Origin: Bradyrhizobium sp. AUGA SZCCT0176
Lineage (GTDB): Bacteria; Pseudomonadota; Alphaproteobacteria; Rhizobiales; Xanthobacteraceae
DNA: 64,000 nucleotides
Assembly (NCBI RefSeq): GCF_018130145.1
Contig: NZ_JAFCMB010000027.1
Location: forward strand, 16,835 to 80,834
Direction of reading: 5' to 3'
Positions 43,745-52,953 of this stretch are shown one piece after another; within the stretch, counting starts at the first letter, position 1; each line of letters opens with the position of its first letter. A program made the translations under genes and the position numbers. The notes below the pieces were generated by a model that had not been told where the DNA came from, ran no database searches, and was given only the letters and a program-made list of their open reading frames with translations.

Positions 43745-43956
43745 AAAAACGGCGCTCCATTCACATAGAGGATTCGTTCAGGAGGGATCCGGCCGGTTGG
43801 ATTAAGCCCAGCAACGAGCATGCCCACCCCATGCTCGATCAAACAAAGGCACAGGTGCGCTATGCCCCCCAGTCACCGCACCGACAAGAGGCGCAAATCC
43901 AACCGGCCGGTACTTTTGCTGCAAAGACAGCAAGTACCATTTCAAGGGAGGGAAAC

Positions 43957-44169
43957 ATGGGTATGGTTATGGTGAAATGTCCGCAAAGCGGACGCGCGAT
44001 TCCCACCGGCATCAAGATCGATCGCGAGAGCTTTGGACGTAGCGCGGTGTTCTTCTCGCGCACCCATTGTCCGATCTGCAGCACCTATCACGACTGGTTC
44101 GCACGGGAAGCCTGGGTCCACGAGCCGAGCATCCGGACGCGGCGTCTCGGCGCGGGCTCCAGCGCCTGA
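43957..44169 (+). CDS. Small zinc-ribbon-like protein
   Basis: A 70-residue protein, MGMVMVKCPQSGRAIPTGIK with a later HCPICSTYHDWFAREAW. One cysteine near the N terminus and a CPxC pair could bind zinc with a histidine. The upstream frame (from 43831) lacks coding character, and the ATG at 43957 has AAGGGAGGGAAAC before it, so the short form is chosen. It is 213 bp after the phasin gene. No function is known to me. Confidence 0.7.
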   Translation: MGMVMVKCPQSGRAIPTGIKIDRESFGRSAVFFSRTHCPICSTYHDWFAREAWVHEPSIRTRRLGAGSSA

Positions 44170-44194
44170 CCGTCGCTGCGCAATGGGGGACACC

Positions 44195-44401
44195 ATGGCG
44201 CGCATGGAAATCTCAACTGAAACGTCGACCTGGCTGCTGCAGGCCAAGGATTTTCTTGAAGAAGCACGACGGCTGAAACCGGGCCCCGCGCGCAACGAGC
44301 TGCGCCAGACCGCGAAAGTGCTGCACGAGCTTGCCAAACTCGAGGCGAAGAAACGACACAACGGGAAGAAACGACGCAACGGTCAGTCGCAGCGCGGCTA
44401 G
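44195..44401 (+). CDS. Small basic helical protein of unknown function
   Basis: A 68-residue protein, MARMEISTETSTWLLQAKDF..., with a central helix (RNELRQTAKVLHELAKLEAK) and a highly basic tail (KKRHNGKKRRNGQSQRG). The ATG at 44195 has GGGGGA 6 bases upstream. It follows the zinc-ribbon-like gene by 25 bp and is convergent with the Crp/Fnr gene. I do not recognise a family. Confidence 0.62.
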   Translation: MARMEISTETSTWLLQAKDFLEEARRLKPGPARNELRQTAKVLHELAKLEAKKRHNGKKRRNGQSQRG

Positions 44402-44417
44402 GTCGGCGGCCGCCCGC

Positions 44418-45221
44418 TCACACGACATCGCCCGATTCAGTTTCCGGGATGCGCACAGCAGCGGGCGCGGCCGCCGCGCGTGATCGGCCCGTGTTCGACG
44501 AAAAGATCTCCTCGACTTCGAGACGCATGGTGCCGTGGCATTCGCACGAGGCCGCCGCGAGCCGCGATCGGTCGATCTCGATCCGGCCTCGTTGATCGGA
44601 CCTGATCGCTCCGGAAGCGCGCAGTTTGCCCATCAGGAGGGTCACCGTCGTTCGTCGCACACCAAGGATCTGCGACAACGCCTGTTGGGTGAGCGGGAGA
44701 ACGTCGTGGTCGATGCGGTCGCGAAACTGCAGCAGCCAGCGGGCCATGCGGGCTTCGACCGGGTGCAGCGCATTGCAGGCCGAGCCGAGCTGGAACTGTA
44801 CCAGCATCGCCCTGACGTGATTCTGGACCAGGTGCCGGATCGCCGGACTGCGATTGAAAGCGGCGTGAAAGCGCGACGCGGGAATCCGCGAGGCGATGCC
44901 CGCCGCACGAACGACCGCGGTAACGGCCGAAGGTGACGGCCCGAGCACTGAAAGAATGCCTATTGCGCCCTCGCGCCCGACTGCGGCGGTGGCAACCGTC
45001 TGTCCGTCCGCCATGTCGATCATCAGCGAGATGGCGCCGCTATGAGGGAAAAAGACATCCTCGATCGGGTCACCCGCTCGCGAAATGACCGCGTCCGGAT
45101 CGAGCGCGACCGTCTCCAGCACGGGCCCCAGCAGGTCGAGGTCCGACGGCGCCAGCGCTGCAAGAAGGCGGTTACCAGTTCCGCCCAGAGGCTTCACTGA
45201 AGGAAGCCCGCGATGAGACAT
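44418..45221 (-). CDS. Crp/Fnr-family transcriptional regulator
   Basis: A 267-residue regulator. The N-terminal cyclic-nucleotide-binding-type beta-roll has DVFFPHSGAISLMIDMADGQ and AAVGREGAIGILSVLG. A dimer helix follows, then a winged HTH with LTQQALSQILGVRRTTVTLL. No FNR-type cysteine cluster is visible. Similar regulators in rhizobia respond to redox or growth-phase signals, but the ligand is unknown. It is divergent from the frameshifted acyl-CoA ligase. Confidence 0.88.
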   Translation of the reverse strand: MSHRGLPSVKPLGGTGNRLLAALAPSDLDLLGPVLETVALDPDAVISRAGDPIEDVFFPHSGAISLMIDMADGQTVATAAVGREGAIGILSVLGPSPSAVTAVVRAAGIASRIPASRFHAAFNRSPAIRHLVQNHVRAMLVQFQLGSACNALHPVEARMARWLLQFRDRIDHDVLPLTQQALSQILGVRRTTVTLLMGKLRASGAIRSDQRGRIEIDRSRLAAASCECHGTMRLEVEEIFSSNTGRSRAAAAPAAVRIPETESGDVV

Positions 45222-45766
45222 TCGCGGCCTTCCTCATCTGGAGCGTCGCGAAACGGCGATCTTGCTCCGAGATCAAACTCACCTTGGTACGCTTTTACTC
45301 TCGACAAAAAATTTGCTCCCAACAACAAGACTCTAAGCGTCGGCCGCGATGTGGATTTCGCAGCGTCGCGAAGAGTTAGATGCAAATGCACCGGACGCAA
45401 CAACAAAATGCGCATGAGTACCACCGTAGTAATGCGGAACGCGTGGTTCCAATTCCGGCGCACGGCACACGACGGAAGCGGACGCGACCTATCGGTGCGC
45501 GAGCCCATTGCGATATCGGCAGGTAGCACTTTTGAGACATGACGGTGAACCGCGGGAATGTCCGTTGAACGGAAGCCGTCGGCGGTCAGGCGCCCGAGCC
45601 GCGCAATGAGGTGAACGCTCGCGATCGGGGATATCTGCGGCAATATGGACGCCGCGCCCGTCTTGAGTGACAATGTCTCCTGTTGGCGAAGTGCCAGCGG
45701 TGGCCCTATGCCGCCTGATACGAAACACAAGAGCGGCATCAAGACGCCCCGCAATGGAACCGCCCC
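45222..45766. other. 545 bp gene-free region
   Basis: No supported gene. It contains overlapping open frames on both strands, including 45213-45542 on plus, but their codon third positions are mixed rather than G/C-rich. No recognisable domain or ribosome site accompanies them. It separates the divergent Crp/Fnr and acyl-CoA ligase genes and must hold both promoters; I could not fix either one. Confidence 0.6.
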
Positions 45767-47283
45767 ATGCTGATCCCCCTTGCCGACGTGCCGCGCTGGT
45801 ATGCCGAGCGCAAACCGAAAGACACGATCGCGTCAGCCATGGCGCCGAGACGCTGAGCTGGGAGCAGCTGGAGCGCAACGCCAACGCCCGTGCCCGCGCC
45901 TTTGCCGCCAAGGGGGTCAAGCCCGGCGATTTCGTCGCCATCGGCCTGCCCAACAGCAACGCGTTTTTCGAGACCACGTTTGCGGTATGGAAATGCGGCG
46001 CGACGCCGACTTCGCTGACCTGGCGGTTGCCGCGCGGCGAGGCGGCTGCGGTGCTGGAGATTCTCAAGCCTTCGCTTGTCGTCGGCGGCCAGCCGGACTG
46101 GAATGCGCCCAACGCGCTTCCGATTGACTTCATGCCGGAGGGATTTTCCGGAGATCCGATCGACAACCCGGTGGCGCGCTACTGGAAGGCGATCACCTCT
46201 GGCGGCTCGACCGGCCGGCCGAAGGTGATCCTCGACCACCGGCCCGCCGTAATCGATACTGCGGGCCCCGCCGCGCTCGGCATGCCGCTCGGCGCTTCCC
46301 TGCTCAACCCCGGGCCGCTCTACCACAACGCGCCCTTCATTGTTTCGCACACCGCGCTGTTCCATGGCGGGCGCGTCACCGGCCTCGTCAAGTTCGATGC
46401 CGAGGAAAGCTTGCGCCTGATCGAAGAGAGCCGGGTGCAGTGGGTCAATTTCGTGCCGACCATGATGCACCGGATCTGGGCGCTGCCGGGCGAGGTGCGG
46501 AGCCGCTACGATCTGTCGAGCCTGCAAATCGTGTTTCACATGGCGGCGCCGATGCCGCCATGGCTGAAGGAGAAATGGATCGAATGGCTCGGGCCCGAGC
46601 GCATCTATGAGCTCTATGGCGGCACCGAAGCGCAGGGCGCATGCATCATTTCGGGCGTCGAATGGCTCGAACACAGGGGATCGGTCGGCAAGATCGCCGA
46701 GACCTCCCGCCTGCGCATCATCGGCGAGGACGGCAACGAGGTCCCGACCGGCGAGACCGGTGAAATCTATTTCCTGCCCAATGACGGCGCCGGCAGCAGC
46801 TATCATTATCTCGGCGCCGAACCAAAGCGCCGCGCCGACGGCTGGGAATCGCTCGGCGATATCGGAAGGCTGGACGCCGACGGCTATCTGTATCTCGGCG
46901 ACCGGCTCGCCGACATGATCCTGCGCGGCGGCGCCAACATCTACCCGGCCGAAATCGAGGCTGCGGTATCAGCGCATCCGTTAGTTCGCTCCTGCGTTGC
47001 GGTCGGCCTGCCCGATCCGGAATTCGGCCAGCGCGTCCACGCAATCCTGGAACTTGGGCCCGACACCGACGCGCAATCGGTCGCCGACGGCATGGGCGAT
47101 TTCCTCTCCGACCTGCTCAGCCGCTACAAGCACCCGGAAAGTTTTGAAGTGGTCAATTTCGGCCTGCGCGATGATTCCGGCAAGGTCCGCCGCACCCTGC
47201 TGCGCGACGAGCGCGCCGCCTGGCTGAAGGAGAATCGCGCGTTCCGGATATTGCCGGCGCGGGCGCGGGCCAAGGCGGAGTGA
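45767..47283 (+). pseudogene. Acyl-CoA synthetase, apparently frameshifted near its start
   Basis: An ANL-family ligase broken by one base. Frame 1 starts at the ATG 45767 (MLIPLADVPRWYAERKPKDT) and hits a stop soon after. Frame 2 resumes as VSHGAETLSWEQLERNANAR and runs to 47283 with P-loop TSGGSTGRPK and ELYGGTEAQGAC. Adding one G at about 45832 (GCG-TC to GCG-GTC) would restore a continuous protein of about 505 residues. Either a natural mutation or a sequencing error; downstream motifs are all intact, which favours a recent change or an error. Confidence 0.75.
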
Positions 47284-47439
47284 GGAGCGGAGTGGAGCAG
47301 GTCCGACGGCAGCGACCGTACTAAGAATGCAAAAAAGCCCACTCTCGCTTTTCGCGACATTTTAACACCTCACATCCTGCGGTAGGATGCTCCGATCGCG
47401 TGCCAAATGTCGATCGGCCGCACCGCATGGGGATATGAC

Positions 47440-48501
47440 ATGTCTTTCCGCAAGGATAACAAGGCTTACGAGGCCTGGCTCGCCACGCAGTGCGACGTCG
47501 TCAAAAAGGATATCGCCTACAAGCACAAACGGATGAAGAAGAACCCCTTCATCTTTCTGCGGGCGACCTATTTCCGCTGGGCCAGAAAAATCGGCGACTG
47601 GTGTCCGGAGCTGATGGATGCGCCGCAATTGCTTTCGGTCGGCGATCTGCATCTGGAGAATTTCGGGACCTGGCGCGATGCGGACGGCCGCCTGGTCTGG
47701 GGCGTCAACGATTTCGACGAGGCCGCCGTCATGCCCTATGTGCTCGATCTGGTCCGGCTTGCGGCCAGCATCCAGCTTGCGCCGAATCCGGCGGTCGATC
47801 CCAGGCATGCCGCCAGCGCCCTGCTCAGGGGCTATCGCGACGGCCTCGAAAACCCGCGGCCGGCGCTGCTGTTCGAAGCGCAAAGCTGGTTGCGGCCCTA
47901 TGCCGAGCCTGAGGAAGACAAGCTGAAGGAGTTCTGGAAGGAAGTTGCCGACTACCCGGATTACAGGCCGCCGCCCGCAATCGCCAAAGCGCTGATCGAA
48001 AGCCTGCCTGACGGCGTGGACAAAAACAGCATCCGATTGTGCCGCCTGCTCTACAAGGGTGGCGGCAGCCTGGGGCGGCCGCGTTACGTGGCGGTCGGCG
48101 ACTGGCGCGGCGGGCAGGTATTGCGCGAGGCCAAGGCGCTGGTGCCCTCGGCGTGGACATATGCCACCGGCCAAAAATCCGGGAAATCGTATTTCCTGAC
48201 ACTGGCAAACAGCCGGTATCGCGCGCCGGATCCGTTTCTCGACGTGCGCCATCAATTCATCTTTCGGCGCGTCGCCGCCGATTCCCGCAAGATCGAGCTG
48301 GGTGATGCCGCCGGCAAGAAATTGCACATCAAACTGCTGGAGGCGATGGGACTGGAAGTGGCGTCGGTCCACGCGGCAGGCGCGGTGCCGGTCGAGGCGC
48401 TGCAGGCCGACCTTGCGAAACGCCCGCGCGGCTGGCTGAACGCCGCCGCAGCGGTTGCGGCCGACAAAGTCAAGCGCGATTATCAGGAATGGCGGAGCTG
48501 A
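47440..48501 (+). CDS. DUF2252 family protein
   Basis: A 353-residue protein. Its motifs resemble a kinase-like catalytic core: LLSVGDLHLENFG and WGVNDFDEAAVMPYVLDLVR, as in aminoglycoside phosphotransferase-like folds. DUF2252 has no fixed function. The ATG at 47440 has GGGGATATGAC upstream and is preferred over one 11 codons earlier. A 9-base inverted repeat lies just beyond the stop. Confidence 0.87.
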   Translation: MSFRKDNKAYEAWLATQCDVVKKDIAYKHKRMKKNPFIFLRATYFRWARKIGDWCPELMDAPQLLSVGDLHLENFGTWRDADGRLVWGVNDFDEAAVMPYVLDLVRLAASIQLAPNPAVDPRHAASALLRGYRDGLENPRPALLFEAQSWLRPYAEPEEDKLKEFWKEVADYPDYRPPPAIAKALIESLPDGVDKNSIRLCRLLYKGGGSLGRPRYVAVGDWRGGQVLREAKALVPSAWTYATGQKSGKSYFLTLANSRYRAPDPFLDVRHQFIFRRVAADSRKIELGDAAGKKLHIKLLEAMGLEVASVHAAGAVPVEALQADLAKRPRGWLNAAAAVAADKVKRDYQEWRS

Positions 48502-48518
48502 CGCGCGTTCCATCGGTG

Positions 48519-48548
48519 CGCGGATCGCAAACCCGCGTACGATCCGCG
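48519..48548. terminator. Candidate terminator after DUF2252
   Basis: A perfect 9-base inverted repeat, CGCGGATCG (48519-48527) and CGATCCGCG (48540-48548), is centred 18-47 bases after the stop. There is no T-run, so it may be a Rho-linked or attenuating hairpin rather than a classical terminator. Confidence 0.4.
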
Positions 48549-48667
48549 ATCTCGATCCGCGGCCGTTTCGCTGATATAATCCAGCAAAGGCTGCCGCTGA
48601 CAGGACCATGATCTATTCGGGTTGCGCGGCGTTGGTTAGCTGCGCGCAACCGTATGGGAGACCCTTC

Positions 48668-49639
48668 ATGCCCTCTTTGACCGAATGGAAAGTGCCGCCG
48701 GCCAACCAGCCGCGCCCGGGCGATTACAGTTTTGATCTCGACCGCGCACTGGCCTCGGTGGTCGGGCTGCATTCGATTATCCCCGCCGACGCCTTCAGCG
48801 CGGAAACGCTCGGCACCGAGCGCGCCGGCAATGGCGTGCTGATCGACGACGGCCTGGTGCTGACCATCGGCTATCTCATCACCGAGGCCGAGACCGTGTG
48901 GCTGCATCTGGGCGACGGCCGCGTGATGCAGGGCCATCCGCTCGGCTTCGACTTCGAATCCGGCTTCGGCCTGGTGCAGGCGCTCGGGCGTCTCGACATC
49001 GAGCCGCTGCCGCTCGGCTCTTCCGCCATCACAAGGGTCGGCGACCGCGTCGTGCTCGGCGGCGCCGGCGGCCGCACGCGATCGGTTGCGAGCCAGATCG
49101 CGGCCAAGCAGGAATTCGCCGGCTATTGGGAATATCTGCTGGATGAAGCGCTCTTCACCCACCCCGCGCATCCGAACTGGGGCGGCACCGGGCTGATCTC
49201 TGGCCGGGGCGAGCTGATCGGCATCGGCTCGCTGCAGCTCGAACGCGAGCGCGAGGGCAAGGCCGAACACGTCAACATGATCGTGCCGATCGACCTGTTG
49301 AAGCCGGTGCTCGACGACTTACGCAAATTCGGCCGCGTCAACAAGCCGGCGCGGCCATGGCTCGGGATGTTTTCGACCGAGATCGACAACCGCATCGTGG
49401 TGGTCGGCGTTGCCGGCAAGGGTCCGGCGGCGCGCGCCGAAATCAAGACCGGCGACGTCATCCTCGCGATCAACGGCGACAAGATCACCAGCCAGACCGG
49501 CTTCTACCGAAAACTCTGGTCGCTGGGCCCTGCCGGCGTCGACGTGCCGCTCACGGTCTATCATGAGGGCGTCACTTTCGACGTGGTGCTGACCTCGGTC
49601 GAACGCGCCAAGCTGCTGAAGGCGCCAAGACTGCACTGA
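48668..49639 (+). CDS. Trypsin-fold/PDZ protein lacking the catalytic triad
   Basis: A 323-residue protein with a DegP-like beta-barrel and a C-terminal PDZ domain (about 222-310, with IKTGDVILAINGDKI). All three catalytic positions are altered by alignment to the family: His to Tyr69 in VLTIGYLI, Asp to Gly99 in DFESGFGLV, and Ser to Trp171 in NWGGTGL. No signal peptide is seen, so it may act in the cytosol. It is likely a binding protein rather than a protease. The ATG at 48668 has GGAG 8 bases upstream. Confidence 0.82.
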   Translation: MPSLTEWKVPPANQPRPGDYSFDLDRALASVVGLHSIIPADAFSAETLGTERAGNGVLIDDGLVLTIGYLITEAETVWLHLGDGRVMQGHPLGFDFESGFGLVQALGRLDIEPLPLGSSAITRVGDRVVLGGAGGRTRSVASQIAAKQEFAGYWEYLLDEALFTHPAHPNWGGTGLISGRGELIGIGSLQLEREREGKAEHVNMIVPIDLLKPVLDDLRKFGRVNKPARPWLGMFSTEIDNRIVVVGVAGKGPAARAEIKTGDVILAINGDKITSQTGFYRKLWSLGPAGVDVPLTVYHEGVTFDVVLTSVERAKLLKAPRLH

Positions 49640-49668
49640 ACAAGACTGCACTGACAAGACTGCACTGA
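49626..49668. repeat. Triplicated 14-base repeat at the gene end
   Basis: Three copies of CAAGACTGCACTGA (49626-49639, 49641-49654, 49655-49668). The first contains the last codons and TGA stop of the PDZ protein gene. It looks like a small recent expansion; the copies are identical. Confidence 0.9.
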
Positions 49669-49709
49669 GACAAGGCCTCACCAGGCTTCATTAAATCAGG
49701 GAATGCGCG

Positions 49710-50798
49710 ATGAGCGAGGCCGTGGTGGACGACATCGTGGCCGTGTTGCCGCCGCTGTTGCAATCGCTCGAAGCGCTCGGCTTCGTCGCACGCCACCTGA
49801 ACCCGCCGGATTTCGGCCGCGTGATGGAAGCTGCCGGCACGCCGGACGAGGCGTTGCGCGCGGTGCGCCCGCAGCTTTCGCAGTGGCCCGCGGAATTCAA
49901 CGATATCAGGACCGCGCTCGAGACCGCCAGCGACGCGGCGCTGGCCGCCTTCGCAGGGTTACGCGAAGTGCAGAACGGCAATGGCGACCTGGTCAGCGTG
50001 TTTCGCTCGCTGCGCTATTCGCCGCGCGCGCAGGAGGCGCTCTATGCGCTGGTCGAAAAATTGCCGCCGGTCAGCGAGTTCTTTGTCGAGCCTTCGCTCC
50101 GCGAGGATGCCGATCTCGCCGCACGGCTGGCGCAACCGGCCAATGAAAACACCGGCATCTTTCACGACCATAACGAGCCCGGCAGCCGCGGTGGCTTCTC
50201 GCTCTATGTGCCGGAATATTACACGCCTGATCGTGCCTGGCCGCTGGTGATGGCGCTGCATGGCGGCAGCGGCAATGGCCGCGGTTTTCTGTGGAGCTGG
50301 CTGCGCGACGCGCGAAGCCACGGCGCAATCCTGATCGCGCCGACCGCGACCGGAAACGCTTCGAACAGCAAAAGTACCTGGGCATTGATGGGCGAAGACA
50401 CCGACACGCCGAACCTGATGCGCATCCTCGAACAGGTGCGCTCACGCTGGAATATCGACGCGACAAAAATGCTGCTGACCGGCATGAGCGACGGCGGCAC
50501 CTTCTGCTATGTCAGCGGGCTCGAAAGCGCCTCGCCCTTCACGCATCTCGCGCCGGTCTCGGCGACGTTCCATCCGCTGATGGCTGAAATGGCGGATGCG
50601 GAGAGATTGCGCGGCCTGCCGATCCACCTCGTGCATGGCAAGCTCGACTGGATGTTTCCGGTACAGGTGGCGCGGCAAACCCGGCAATTACTGTCGGCGG
50701 CAGGCGCCAAGGTGGCCTATCGCGAGCTGGATGATCTCAGCCACACCTACCCGCGCGAAATGAACGCGCCAATGCTGGCCTGGCTGCGCGGCGAATGA
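49710..50798 (+). CDS. Alpha/beta hydrolase (phospholipase/carboxylesterase-like)
   Basis: A 362-residue protein. About 130 N-terminal residues are helical and not recognised. The alpha/beta hydrolase core begins PLVMALHGGSGNGRGFLWSW, the nucleophile elbow is GMSDG, an acidic residue is likely in HGKLDWMFP and the histidine in LSHTYPRE. No signal peptide. Its substrate is unknown. It lies 70 bp after the inactive protease homologue on the same strand, so the two may be co-expressed. Confidence 0.82.
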   Translation: MSEAVVDDIVAVLPPLLQSLEALGFVARHLNPPDFGRVMEAAGTPDEALRAVRPQLSQWPAEFNDIRTALETASDAALAAFAGLREVQNGNGDLVSVFRSLRYSPRAQEALYALVEKLPPVSEFFVEPSLREDADLAARLAQPANENTGIFHDHNEPGSRGGFSLYVPEYYTPDRAWPLVMALHGGSGNGRGFLWSWLRDARSHGAILIAPTATGNASNSKSTWALMGEDTDTPNLMRILEQVRSRWNIDATKMLLTGMSDGGTFCYVSGLESASPFTHLAPVSATFHPLMAEMADAERLRGLPIHLVHGKLDWMFPVQVARQTRQLLSAAGAKVAYRELDDLSHTYPREMNAPMLAWLRGE

Positions 50799-50860
50799 TT
50801 CCAGTAATGCGGGCGTTCGGTCGCATTTGAACGGCGAACGCCCGCAAGTCGTGGGCCGGG

Positions 50861-51610
50861 TTAGCGCCAACCGCCGGACGCCGAGATACGTTCGCCGGTC
50901 AGCCACGCCGAATCATCCGACGCGAGGAACACCGCCACCTTCGCGATGTCGTCGGGCTGGCCGTAGCGGCCGAGCGGCGTCATGCCGATCACCTGCTTTT
51001 CGACTTCGCCTCCCAGCAGGCCGGCGCTCTCGAGCCCTTCCGATGCCGTGGCTCCCGGCGCGATGGCGTTGACGCGGATTTGTCGTGCACCGAACTCTTT
51101 CGCCAGGCTGCGCGTGATCGAATCGACCGCGCTCTTGGTGGCGGAATAGATCACCGAATCCGGCGTCGGATTGAGGCTCGCGATCGACGAGATATTGATG
51201 ACGCTGCCGCCCTGCGGGCCGAAATAGTTCAGCGCTTGCTGGATGGTCAGCAGCGTTCCCAGCACGTTGGTGTTGAACTCGCGGTGAAATTCCTTCTCGG
51301 TCACCTTCTCGAGCGGCTCGAACTGATAGACGCCGGCATTGTTCACCAGCACATCCAGCCTGCCGAACGAAGCCTTGGTCTGCTCGAACAGGCGCTTGAC
51401 GTCGGCGGCATCAGCAACATCACCCTGCACCGCGATCGCCTTGCCGCCCCTCGCCGTGATGTCAGCCACGACGCGATCGGCGCCTTCGCGGCTGGACGCA
51501 TAGTTCACCACGACAGTGGCGCCGGCCGCGGCCAAACCTTTCGCGATGCCGGCGCCGATGCCTTTCGACGCCCCCGTGACGATCGCCACCTTGCCCTTGA
51601 GGTCACTCAT
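50861..51610 (-). CDS. Short-chain dehydrogenase/reductase
   Basis: A 249-residue classical SDR. The cofactor motif is TGASKGIGAG at about residues 14-23, NNAGVYQ near 88, and the catalytic YSATK follows SSIASLNPTPDSVI. The family is NAD(P)H-dependent, often a 3-ketoacyl reductase or alcohol dehydrogenase. The ATG at 51610 has AGGAGAATCC upstream. It is divergent from a LysR gene that probably controls it. Confidence 0.92.
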   Translation of the reverse strand: MSDLKGKVAIVTGASKGIGAGIAKGLAAAGATVVVNYASSREGADRVVADITARGGKAIAVQGDVADAADVKRLFEQTKASFGRLDVLVNNAGVYQFEPLEKVTEKEFHREFNTNVLGTLLTIQQALNYFGPQGGSVINISSIASLNPTPDSVIYSATKSAVDSITRSLAKEFGARQIRVNAIAPGATASEGLESAGLLGGEVEKQVIGMTPLGRYGQPDDIAKVAVFLASDDSAWLTGERISASGGWR

Positions 51611-51669
51611 TTGGATTCTCCTGACGGGCCGGCCCAATTGCCGGCGTCTTGTGACCGGCTATCTACTTC

Positions 51670-51701
51670 GGATCAAATGGCTTATTAGGATCAAATTGAT
51701 C
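51670..51701. promoter_or_regulatory. Candidate LysR operator at the SDR/LysR divergent promoter
   Basis: Two direct GGATCAAAT repeats (51670-51678 and 51688-51696) are spaced by 18 bases, and the second lies in the palindrome GATCAAATTGATC (51689-51701). The site sits 26-60 bases upstream of the LysR start, the usual location for autoregulation plus activation of the divergent SDR gene. Confidence 0.5.
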
Positions 51702-51727
51702 GCAAGATTTGTGCCTGGAATTCGGAA

Positions 51728-52621
51728 ATGACGACAATTCTGGAGAAAACCGCCGGTCTGGTCGCGTTCGTGCGAACCGTGGATTCCGGCTCCTTCTCGA
51801 ACGCCAGCCGCGCCATCGGCTCCAGCGCATCGGCCGTCTCGAAAAGCGTGGGGCGGCTGGAGCGGCGGCTCGGGGTTCGGCTGCTGCAGCGATCGACGCG
51901 GACGCTGAACCTCACCACCGAGGGTGCGGCCTATTACGAGCGCGTCGCGCCGCTCCTCCGCGCGATCGAGGACGCCGAGGACGTCGTGCAGATGGCCGAA
52001 AGCGCGCGCGGCCTGTTGCGCGTGACCGCGCCGGTGTTTGTCGGGCGAACGCTGGTCGGTGAATGGTCGCAAGCCTTCCTGGCGCGGCATCCCAACGTCA
52101 AACTCGAACTCAGCGTCAGCGATCGCCATGCCGATCTGATCCGGGAAGGTTTTGATGTCGCGTTGCGCATCGGCGATCTCGCCGATACCGATTTGACGGC
52201 GCGCAAGCTGGCCGATCTTGCCTTGGTGATGATCGCCTCGCCCGGTTACGTCGCCGCGCGCGGCGTGCCCCGCAGCGTCGAAGATCTGCGCCAGCATGGT
52301 TGTCTGCGCTATCTGCTCGCCGGAAAGCCCTATCCGTTTGCTTTCGCCGATGGCACCACCATCACGCCGGAAGGCGCGCTTGATTCAGACGACGGCATTA
52401 CGCTGTATCACGCAGCCCTTCACGGCGCCGGCATCGCGCAGGTGCTCCGCTTCGCCGTCGAGGACGATTTTGCTGCCGGTCGGTTGGTCGAAATACTGCC
52501 TGGCGTCGCGATGCCGTCGGTTCCGATGCACGTCGTGCACGCCTTTGGCCGGCAATTGCCGGTGCGGGCGCGACTATTCGTCGATTTCCTTGTGGAACGC
52601 ATGAGCCGGATCGGCAGATAG
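51728..52621 (+). CDS. LysR-family transcriptional regulator
   Basis: A 297-residue LysR regulator. The HTH is at about residues 12-60 with FVRTVDSGSFSNASRAIGSS and KSVGRLERRLGVRLLQRSTR. The effector domain has LLRVTAPVFVGRTLVGEW. This belongs to the subgroup often divergent from, and regulating, SDR or quinone reductase genes. The paired SDR gene and the palindrome between them support local control. Confidence 0.92.
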   Translation: MTTILEKTAGLVAFVRTVDSGSFSNASRAIGSSASAVSKSVGRLERRLGVRLLQRSTRTLNLTTEGAAYYERVAPLLRAIEDAEDVVQMAESARGLLRVTAPVFVGRTLVGEWSQAFLARHPNVKLELSVSDRHADLIREGFDVALRIGDLADTDLTARKLADLALVMIASPGYVAARGVPRSVEDLRQHGCLRYLLAGKPYPFAFADGTTITPEGALDSDDGITLYHAALHGAGIAQVLRFAVEDDFAAGRLVEILPGVAMPSVPMHVVHAFGRQLPVRARLFVDFLVERMSRIGR

Positions 52622-52676
52622 CCGGGCGGAACTTTCCTCTCAAAGCTGCGTTGTTTGCGCATCATCGGAGGACGTC

Positions 52677-52883
52677 ATGCGAACTTTTTTTGGAATGATT
52701 TTGGGCGCGCTGCTGCTGGTTTGCGGCGTTTACGTCTATGATTCGATGAACACGTCCAGCGTGGCGAACGGTCAGGTCGCGCAGGCCAACCGCACGATCG
52801 TCAACTGGGATGTCGCCGCCACCGATTGGAAGGCGCTGAAAACGCGCGCCCATGAGGAGTGGACCAGGATCGCGTCGAAGTAA
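52677..52883 (+). CDS. Small membrane-anchored protein of unknown function
   Basis: A 68-residue protein with one N-terminal membrane helix (MRTFFGMILGALLLVCGVYV) and a polar tail with NRTIVNWDVAATDWKALKTR. It starts 55 bp after the LysR gene with a clear GGAGGACGTC ribosome site. I do not recognise a family. Confidence 0.68.
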   Translation: MRTFFGMILGALLLVCGVYVYDSMNTSSVANGQVAQANRTIVNWDVAATDWKALKTRAHEEWTRIASK

Positions 52884-52953
52884 TCACGCGAGCTTATTCG
52901 AGCGAAATTGGGCGTCCTCGTCATCGACGGGGGCGCCCTTTCCTTTGACGCGA

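Noticed and set aside
45194..45754. 186-codon minus-strand frame in the gap before the acyl-CoA ligase
   Set aside because: It overlaps the start of the Crp/Fnr gene, shows no domain and has unbiased third codon positions.
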